Of a stretch of 5,731 bases of DNA, positions 1 to 5,731 are shown one piece after another. Source of the stretch: DATLED01 sp046597375 (GTDB lineage: Bacteria; Actinomycetota; Acidimicrobiia; Acidimicrobiales; CADCTF01). The notes beneath the pieces are model-generated. The model worked only from the letters and a program-made list of their open reading frames with translations. It did not search any database and was not told the DNA's origin. Both the position numbers and the translations under genes were made by a program. The stretch spans positions 1-5,731 of the forward strand of contig JBKJKM010000142.1 of assembly GCA_046597375.1 (NCBI GenBank). Reading direction: 5' to 3'. Numbering within the stretch: the stretch's first letter is position 1; the number at the start of each line of letters is the position of its first letter.

Positions 1-911
1 CCCATCTCGTCGGCGAGCGTCGGCTGGTAGCCCACGGCCGAGGCCATGCGGCCGAGGAGGGTGGACACTTCCGAGCCGGCTTGGGTGAAGCGGAAGATGT
101 TGTCGACGAAGAGCAGGACGTCCTGGCCCTTCACGTCACGGAAGTACTCGGCCATCGTGAGGGCCGACAGCGCGACCCGCAGGCGGACGCCCGGAGGCTC
201 GTCCATCTGGCCGTAGACGAGGGCGGTGTTGTTGATGACGCCGGACTCCTGCATCTCCAGCCAGAGGTCGGTGCCCTCACGGGTGCGCTCGCCGACCCCG
301 GCGAACACCGACACGCCGCCGTGCTGCTTGGCCACGCGGGTGATCATCTCCTGGATCATCACGGTCTTGCCGACGCCGGCCCCACCGAAGAGGCCGATCT
401 TCCCGCCGAGGCGATAGGGCTCGAGCAGGTCGACGACCTTGAGGCCGGTCTCGAACATCTTGGTCTCGGGGTCGAGGGTGTCGAAGGCCGGTGCGGGGCG
501 GTGGATCTCCCACACATCGTCGATGCCCTCGGTGATGGGTTGACCACCGGTGTCGAGCGGCTCCCCGATCACGTTGAACACGTGCCCGAGCACGCCTGAG
601 CCGACGGGCACCGAGATGCCACGACCCAGGTTGCGCACGGCGGTGCCGCGCTGCAGACCGTCGGTCGGCTTCATGGCGATGGCCCGGATGCGGCTGTCGC
701 CGATGTGCTGGGCGACCTCGGCCGTGACCGTCTCGGTCTCGCCCTCGATCGTGATCTCGAACTCGAGGGCGGTGTTGATCTCGGGCAGGTCGCCCGGGGG
801 GAACTCGACGTCGACCACCGGGCCGACGATGGCCACGATGTGCCCGTCCTTGCGGGCCTTCCCGCCGCTGGTGTTGGTGTTCTCGGTACCTGAACCGGTG
901 ATTGCAGTCAT
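1..911 (-). CDS. atpD: F1 ATP synthase subunit beta, 5' part only (cut by the left window edge)
   Basis: This is the catalytic subunit of the F1 head, which makes ATP from ADP and phosphate (EC 7.1.2.2). I translated 303 uninterrupted codons from the ATG at 911-909 to the window edge; about 170 C-terminal residues should lie outside. Visible in order: a Gly/Thr/Asn-rich N-terminal stretch of about 23 residues, the beta-barrel start (IVGPVVDVEFPPGDLPEIN), the Walker A P-loop GGAGVGKT at residues 176-183 (K182, T183), GVGERTREG with the catalytic glutamate E208, TALVYGQMDEPPG near 229-241, the Walker B strand LLFVDN with D270, and LLGRMASAVGYQPTLADEMG at the edge. The ATG overlaps the atpG stop as ATGA, and a GAGGAG motif lies 11 bases upstream inside atpG, so translation is probably coupled. 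All catalytic residues expected in this part are present. Confidence 0.98.
   Translation of the reverse strand, partial: MTAITGSGTENTNTSGGKARKDGHIVAIVGPVVDVEFPPGDLPEINTALEFEITIEGETETVTAEVAQHIGDSRIRAIAMKPTDGLQRGTAVRNLGRGISVPVGSGVLGHVFNVIGEPLDTGGQPITEGIDDVWEIHRPAPAFDTLDPETKMFETGLKVVDLLEPYRLGGKIGLFGGAGVGKTVMIQEMITRVAKQHGGVSVFAGVGERTREGTDLWLEMQESGVINNTALVYGQMDEPPGVRLRVALSALTMAEYFRDVKGQDVLLFVDNIFRFTQAGSEVSTLLGRMASAVGYQPTLADEM
908..911 (-). other. ATGA stop-start overlap of atpG and atpD
   Basis: Minus-strand bases 911-908 read ATGA: the atpD ATG (911-909) and the atpG TGA (910-908) overlap by two bases. This arrangement usually goes with translational coupling. Confidence 0.95.
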
Positions 912-1918
912 CGCTGGCGGTGCTCCTCGGAGTGGGGGTGGTGGCGGCGGTCGAGATCTCGACGGAAGTGCCGGAACAGGTCCGGATCCTCGATGCGGTC
1001 GTGGAGGTAGTCGGTCTCGCCGGAGGCGGCGGCGGCGAGGGCCTCGGCGCCGGACGCGATCTCGATGATCTCGGTGGTGATCGAGTCCTGGCGGGCTCGG
1101 TTCATGCCTCGGGTGAGGACTTTGATGAGCTCGTCGGCATTGTCGGTGGCCGACTTCATCGCCCGCTGCTGGGCGGCGTGCTGCGAAGCGGCGGCGTCGA
1201 GCATCGCCGCATACAGGCGGCTCTCGACGTAGCGCGGAATGATCTGGTCGAGGATGGCCGAGGGCGCCGGCTCGAACTCGTAATCGGCCGTCGGTCCGGT
1301 CGGAGCGTCGGCGACTTCGGTGATGGCGGCGGCCTCCAGGGGGAGGAATCGGCGCACCTGCACGCGTTGTGTGGCCACCGAGAGGAACTGCGTGTAGGCC
1401 AGCTCGACCTGGTCGATCTCGCCGGCCTCGAACAGTCGGACGACCGTCTGCGCGACTTCGCGGGCGTTCTCGTAGGTCGGCTCGTCGCTGAATCCGTCGA
1501 ACGCCTCCGCTATGGCGTAGCCACGGAAGCGGAAGTACTTCGCGGCTTTCTTGCCGATGAGGATGAGCTTGTACTGACGCCCGGCGGCGACCTCGGCCTG
1601 GAGCTGACGCTCGGCCGCCCGGATGACGTTCGAGTTGTACCCGCCCGACAGGCCGCGATCGGCGGCGATCACGACGAAGCCGACCGTGCGGATTTCCTCG
1701 CGCGGCGTGAGGAGCGGGTTGGACGCGCCGGCCCCGGCGGCCGCCAGGTTGCGGATCACCTCGGTGATCTGCTCGCTGTACGGGCGAGCGGCGGCCACCC
1801 GCGCCTGAGCCTTTACGATGCGGCTGGCGGCGATGAGCTCCATCGCCTTCGTGATCTTCTTCGTGCTCTGCACCGACTTGATCCGTCGGCGCAGGATGCG
1901 CTCTGCGCCACCAGCCAT
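908..1918 (-). CDS. atpG: F1 ATP synthase subunit gamma, with a C-terminal extension
   Basis: Gamma is the central rotor shaft. Its N- and C-terminal helices form a coiled coil inside the alpha3-beta3 head, and its globular part sits on the c-ring. Evidence: the N-terminal helix (ERILRRRIKSVQSTKKITKA, residues 6-25), the conserved DRGLSGGYN at about 87-95, and the family signature ITTEIIEIASGAEA at about 280-293 preceded by MNRARQ. The usual family length is about 285-310 residues; this one has 336. About 40 residues follow the signature, ending in a tail rich in His, Arg and Asp. The codons of the tail keep strong G/C third positions, so it looks coding rather than a read-through accident. 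The ATG lies 4 bases after the atpA stop with no clear Shine-Dalgarno motif, which suggests re-initiation by ribosomes leaving atpA. The stop TGA overlaps the atpD start. Confidence 0.97.
   Translation of the reverse strand: MAGGAERILRRRIKSVQSTKKITKAMELIAASRIVKAQARVAAARPYSEQITEVIRNLAAAGAGASNPLLTPREEIRTVGFVVIAADRGLSGGYNSNVIRAAERQLQAEVAAGRQYKLILIGKKAAKYFRFRGYAIAEAFDGFSDEPTYENAREVAQTVVRLFEAGEIDQVELAYTQFLSVATQRVQVRRFLPLEAAAITEVADAPTGPTADYEFEPAPSAILDQIIPRYVESRLYAAMLDAAASQHAAQQRAMKSATDNADELIKVLTRGMNRARQDSITTEIIEIASGAEALAAAASGETDYLHDRIEDPDLFRHFRRDLDRRHHPHSEEHRQR
923..928 (-). promoter_or_regulatory. Ribosome-binding site of atpD, inside the atpG tail
   Basis: GAGGAG on the minus strand, 11 bases before the atpD ATG. 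It lies within the last codons of atpG (the Glu-Glu of HSEEHRQR), so this part of the gamma tail doubles as the initiation region of beta. Confidence 0.65.
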
Positions 1919-1922
1919 CGGG

Positions 1923-3447
<1,525 letters not shown>

Positions 3448-3452
3448 CTGGG

Positions 3453-3458
3453 CTTCCT
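3453..3458 (-). promoter_or_regulatory. Ribosome-binding site of atpA
   Basis: AGGAAG on the minus strand lies 5 bases before the atpA ATG, within the 14-base gap after atpH. It gives atpA its own initiation site, in contrast to the coupled atpH and atpG starts. Confidence 0.75.
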
Positions 3459-3461
3459 GTC

Positions 3462-3992
3462 CTAAAGAGATTCGCGAAGTTGCTCGAGGCGGCGTCGGAC
3501 GCTGCCGTCGATGACGGTGTCGCCGATGGTGGCGATGATCCCGCCGAGGATCGAGGGGTCGACGTTGACCTTGATGGTCACCTTCTGGCCCGTGCGGGCG
3601 CTCAAGGCAGTCGCCAGTCGCTGCTGCTGATCGTCGTCGAGCGGGATGGCGGAGCGGACCTCGGCCAGGGACTCGGACCGCTCGTCGGCCGAGCGGTGCA
3701 CCATGAGGTCGATGATGGCGGGCAGGTCACGAGCCCGGCCCGACCCGACCACGAACGAGACGAGGGCCTTCGTGACCGGCTGCGTGCGGTCGCCGAGGAG
3801 CTCCTCGACGATGCCCTGACGAAGCTCGACCGGGATGGCTTGGTCGGTCAACTTCGACCGCAGTTCGTCGCTGCCGTCGATGGCTCGTGCCACCTGGTAG
3901 AGCTCGGCCTCGACCCGCTCGAGGTTGCCTTCGGCCCGGGCGACCTCGAAGAGGGCAGCGGCATAGGCGTCGTTGCGATCGGCCGAAGCCAT
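3462..3992 (-). CDS. atpH: F1 ATP synthase subunit delta (OSCP-like)
   Basis: Delta caps the alpha3-beta3 head and joins it to the b-subunit stalk, keeping the stator fixed against the rotor. The protein has 176 residues, the usual size for a stand-alone bacterial delta. Evidence: a helical N-terminal domain (DAYAAALFEVARAEGNLERV), a middle segment LVSFVVGSGRARDLPAIIDL, and the conserved C-terminal block VDPSILGGIIATIGDTVIDG followed by SVRRRLEQLRESL, which matches the family signature. The ATG shares its A with the TGA stop of atpF (TGATG at 3994-3990), and there is only a weak GGGA upstream, so translation is probably coupled to atpF. Unlike in mycobacteria, delta is not fused to a second b-like domain. 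atpA starts 14 bases after the stop. Confidence 0.97.
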   Translation of the reverse strand: MASADRNDAYAAALFEVARAEGNLERVEAELYQVARAIDGSDELRSKLTDQAIPVELRQGIVEELLGDRTQPVTKALVSFVVGSGRARDLPAIIDLMVHRSADERSESLAEVRSAIPLDDDQQQRLATALSARTGQKVTIKVNVDPSILGGIIATIGDTVIDGSVRRRLEQLRESL

Positions 3993-3994
3993 CA
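3990..3994 (-). other. TGATG stop-start overlap of atpF and atpH
   Basis: Minus-strand bases 3994-3990 read TGATG: the atpF TGA and the atpH ATG share one A. There is no strong Shine-Dalgarno motif before atpH, so coupled re-initiation is likely. Confidence 0.95.
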
Positions 3995-4597
3995 GGCGTT
4001 CGTCCCGACCTGCTCGATGTACCGCTCGACGAGGGCACGATTGGTGTCGCGATCGAGGTTCTTCTGCACGACGACCTCGGCGGCGCCGATGGCCAGCTCC
4101 GACACCTGGGTGCGCAGATCGGCGATGGCCCTCACCTGGGCCGCCTCGATCTCCGCCCGGGTGCGGTCGCGCAGCTCGTTGACTTCGGACTCGGCACGCA
4201 CCATGAGGTCGCGTCGCATCTGCTCGGCCGTCTGACGGGCCTCGTCGATGATGCGGGCGGACTCGTTCTTGGCGTCGGCCAGCTGGCGCTGGTACTCCTC
4301 GAGGATGCGCTGCGCCTCGGCCTTGGTCCGCTCGGCCTCGTCGAGGTTGTCGCGGATGCGCTGCGTCCGGCCGTCCATCGCCTTCTGTACCGCCGGGAAG
4401 GCGAACTTGTACATGAGGGCGAGGAGGACGAGGAAGGCGAAGGCGGCGTAGAAGAGCTCGCTCGTCTCCGGAAGGATCGGGTTGTGGGCCTCGTCCTCCG
4501 CGACCGCTTCGCCGGGCTCGGTACTGACCCCCTCTTCGGAGCCGGTGTCCTCCACCCGGAGGAAGATCTGCCCGTCGGCAGTGATGCGTGCGAACAC
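3992..4597 (-). CDS. atpF: Fo ATP synthase subunit b, with an acidic N-terminal extension
   Basis: Subunit b forms the peripheral stalk: one membrane helix anchors next to subunit a, and a long helix reaches delta and alpha. The 201 residues comprise a hydrophilic N-terminal segment (1-46), one hydrophobic span at about 47-67 (LFYAAFAFLVLLALMYKFAF), the typical PAVQKAMDGRTQRIRDNLDE turn, and a long charged helix rich in Ala, Glu, Arg and Gln to the end. The start is a GTG (4597-4595) with AAGGAG ending 5 bases upstream, the best ribosome-binding site in the window. I saw no ATG or GTG between it and the membrane span that would remove the extension. The leader has about a dozen Asp/Glu, most between residues 16 and 47, and is not a signal peptide; in this topology it would lie outside the membrane. 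The stop overlaps the atpH start. Confidence 0.96.
   Translation of the reverse strand: MFARITADGQIFLRVEDTGSEEGVSTEPGEAVAEDEAHNPILPETSELFYAAFAFLVLLALMYKFAFPAVQKAMDGRTQRIRDNLDEAERTKAEAQRILEEYQRQLADAKNESARIIDEARQTAEQMRRDLMVRAESEVNELRDRTRAEIEAAQVRAIADLRTQVSELAIGAAEVVVQKNLDRDTNRALVERYIEQVGTNA
4559..4578. repeat. 20-base direct repeat, copy 2 (in the atpF leader)
   Basis: Identical over 20 bases to 2409-2428. It encodes DGQIFL at residues 8-13 of subunit b, in the N-terminal extension upstream of the membrane span. Confidence 0.85.
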
Positions 4598-4602
4598 GGG
4601 GT

Positions 4603-4608
4603 CTCCTT
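4603..4608 (-). promoter_or_regulatory. Ribosome-binding site of atpF (supports the GTG start)
   Basis: AAGGAG on the minus strand, 5 bases before the GTG at 4597 and overlapping the TAA stop of atpE (4609-4607). This is a near-ideal site and is the main evidence that the long N-terminal extension of subunit b is translated. Confidence 0.85.
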
Positions 4609-4876
4609 AGAGGCCGAGAAGGATGAAGACGACGAAGCCGATGAGGGCGAGCGCCTCGGTGAAGGCGACGCCGAGGAACATGGTCGTGCGGACCATGCCG
4701 GCCGCTTCGGGCTGACGGGCCATGGCCTGCACGGCCTGACCGACGAGGTAGCCGATGCCGATGCCGGGGCCGATGGCAGCGAGGCCGTAGGCGAAGCCGG
4801 CGGAGATGGCCCGGCCCATGTCGACGAGCTCGGTCCCCTCGGCGTTGATCTCAGCGAGGATGGGGGTGATTGCCAT
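4607..4876 (-). CDS. atpE: Fo ATP synthase subunit c (proton-binding ring subunit)
   Basis: Subunit c is a two-helix hairpin; a ring of copies carries protons past subunit a and turns gamma. The 89 residues comprise a short N-terminal segment (MAITPILAEINAEG), helix 1 with the glycine motif GPGIGIG at about 36-42, the polar loop ARQPE with R54, Q55 and P56, and helix 2 with the carrier glutamate E74 in AFTEALALIGF. Sodium-type rings carry a glutamine in the glycine motif and a serine after the glutamate; here these positions are isoleucine and alanine, so proton coupling is expected. I chose the ATG at 4876-4874. An in-frame start at 4915 would lie inside atpB and add 13 non-conserved residues. 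An AGGAG motif at 4890-4894, overlapping the atpB stop, is 13 bases upstream, a little far. Confidence 0.97.
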   Translation of the reverse strand: MAITPILAEINAEGTELVDMGRAISAGFAYGLAAIGPGIGIGYLVGQAVQAMARQPEAAGMVRTTMFLGVAFTEALALIGFVVFILLGL

Positions 4877-4889
4877 TGGTGTTCCGGTT

Positions 4890-4894
4890 CTCCT
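4890..4894 (-). promoter_or_regulatory. Ribosome-binding site of atpE, overlapping the atpB stop
   Basis: AGGAG on the minus strand, sharing bases with the TAG stop of atpB (4895-4893). The spacer to the ATG is 13 bases, longer than the usual 5-9. It supports the 4876 start over the upstream in-frame one at 4915. Confidence 0.6.
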
Positions 4895-5705
4895 AGTGCT
4901 CGGGGTGCATGGCACCGCCGATGTACACGGCGGTGAGGATGGTGAAGATGTAGGCCTGCAGGAAGGCGACCATGACCTCGAAGCCGGTCATGAGCAGCAG
5001 CATGATCGTCGCCAGGATCGACGGGACGATCAGAAGGTTCGCTTGCAGCGTCTCGAAGGCGAGGATGCCGAACGTCACCAGCAGGATGTGGCCGGCGAGG
5101 GTGTTCGCGAACAGTCGGACGGCCAGCGAGAAGGGGCGGACCAAGAAGGTCGAGACCAACTCGATGGGCGTCACGAGGATGTAGAGGGCGACGGGCACGC
5201 CCGGGGGGAACAGGGCGTTCTTGAAGTAGCTGACCGGGCCCTGATTGACGATGCCGACGACGTTGAAGATGACGTAGACCAGGAGCGACAGGAACAGCGG
5301 GATCGCCATCCGGGCTGAGGCCGGCATCGAGAGCGGCGGCACGATCCCGGCGAAGTTGCAGAACAGGATGAACCAGAACAGCGACGTCAGGAAGGGCATG
5401 ACCCACTTGCGGTGGAGCCCCTCCTCGCCCATGGTCTGGAGCACGATTCCGTCCCGGATGAAGTCGACGCTCGCCTCGACGATGTTCTGCACGCCGCGCG
5501 GCACGAGGGCGCCCCGGCTGCCGGCGATGAAGAACAGCAACAGGGTGAGGAACGTCGCCAGGAGCACGATGATGGCGATCTTGTTGAAGGCGTAGAAGGT
5601 GCCCTCTCCGAACAAGGCCGGCCAGTTGACCAGCTCACCGATGGACGGGAAGTGCAGCCCACCCTCCTCGGCGGCTCCTTCGGCTGCGATGAGCAGCGGC
5701 GTCAA
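4893..5705 (-). CDS. atpB: Fo ATP synthase subunit a (proton channel)
   Basis: Subunit a is the membrane stator that holds the two proton half-channels against the c-ring. The 270 residues begin with a polar, periplasm-type leader (LHFPSIGELVNWPALFGEG), then hydrophobic spans at about 43-62, 103-123, 132-153, 170-190, 195-219 and 228-262. The essential arginine is R197 in SLAVRLFANTLAGH, with N201 following; Q250 in FLQAYIF matches the conserved glutamine (E. coli Q252). H206 and E243 occupy the positions of E. coli E219 and H245, so the two residues are exchanged. The end, GGAMHPEH, is typical of the family. The start is a TTG (5705-5703), supported by AAAGGA ending 8 bases upstream; no ATG or GTG start was seen before the first membrane span. 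It is the first gene of the operon in the window. Confidence 0.96.
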   Translation of the reverse strand: MTPLLIAAEGAAEEGGLHFPSIGELVNWPALFGEGTFYAFNKIAIIVLLATFLTLLLFFIAGSRGALVPRGVQNIVEASVDFIRDGIVLQTMGEEGLHRKWVMPFLTSLFWFILFCNFAGIVPPLSMPASARMAIPLFLSLLVYVIFNVVGIVNQGPVSYFKNALFPPGVPVALYILVTPIELVSTFLVRPFSLAVRLFANTLAGHILLVTFGILAFETLQANLLIVPSILATIMLLLMTGFEVMVAFLQAYIFTILTAVYIGGAMHPEH

Positions 5706-5713
5706 GAGGTTGA

Positions 5714-5719
5714 TCCTTT
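5714..5719 (-). promoter_or_regulatory. Ribosome-binding site of atpB (supports the TTG start)
   Basis: The minus strand reads AAAGGA, 8 bases before the TTG at 5705. This supports the unusual start codon. The 26 bases upstream of atpB hold nothing else I can identify, and the promoter or atpI would lie beyond the window. Confidence 0.75.
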
Positions 5720-5731
5720 CGGCTTGAGGCC

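Noticed and set aside
4877..4915. A longer atpE starting at 4915
   Set aside because: The extra 13 residues overlap the end of atpB, are not c-like, and the ribosome-binding site at 4890-4894 points to the ATG at 4876.
3480..4936. Overlapping plus-strand open frames of 251 and 349 codons opposite atpH, atpF and atpE
   Set aside because: Antisense shadows of three well-supported genes, rich in Leu, Gly, Asp and His, with no ribosome-binding site or family match.
4132..5406. A 424-codon minus-strand open frame across atpB, atpE and atpF
   Set aside because: It runs out of frame through three conserved genes and is full of Arg, Pro and Ser, typical of a shifted frame in GC-rich DNA.

Overview
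The window is a stretch of a high-GC bacterial chromosome filled by one operon for the F-type (FoF1) H+-ATP synthase, read entirely from the minus strand. In transcription order, from the right edge to the left, the genes are atpB (a), atpE (c), atpF (b), atpH (delta), atpA (alpha), atpG (gamma) and the first 303 codons of atpD (beta), which runs off the left edge. atpC (epsilon) would be expected beyond position 1 and atpI beyond position 5731, but neither is in view. The longest gap between genes is 16 bases, so there is no unannotated stretch.

The organism is most likely an actinobacterium. Codon third positions are overwhelmingly G or C, and the beta subunit resembles actinobacterial sequences as I remember them. 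I would guess the Acidimicrobiia side rather than mycobacteria: b and delta are separate proteins here, whereas mycobacteria carry a b-delta fusion, and alpha lacks the long mycobacterial C-terminal tail. The taxonomic call is an inference from remembered families, not from a search.

Right part (4607-5705): the membrane Fo genes atpB and atpE. Subunit a has the essential arginine (R197), and subunit c has the ion-carrying glutamate (E74) without the sodium-ligand residues, so the enzyme should be proton-coupled. Middle (3462-4597): the peripheral stalk, b and delta. Left (1-3447): the catalytic head alpha and beta with the rotor shaft gamma. Proton flow at the a/c interface turns the c-ring and gamma, driving ATP formation on beta, while b and delta hold the head still. 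The genes are tightly coupled: ATGA overlap at atpG/atpD, TGATG overlap at atpF/atpH, and Shine-Dalgarno motifs overlapping the preceding stop codon at atpB/atpE and atpE/atpF.

Four things depart from a textbook operon. atpA carries a frameshift at about 3180-3192, most easily a sequence error but it should be checked. Gamma has a C-terminal tail of about 40 residues with coding-like base use. The b subunit has a long acidic N-terminal extension from a well-supported GTG start. That extension contains a 20-base exact, in-frame match to a segment of atpA. I found no mobile element, CRISPR array, RNA gene, promoter or terminator, and no sign of a new system; this is core metabolism with a few subunit-level oddities.
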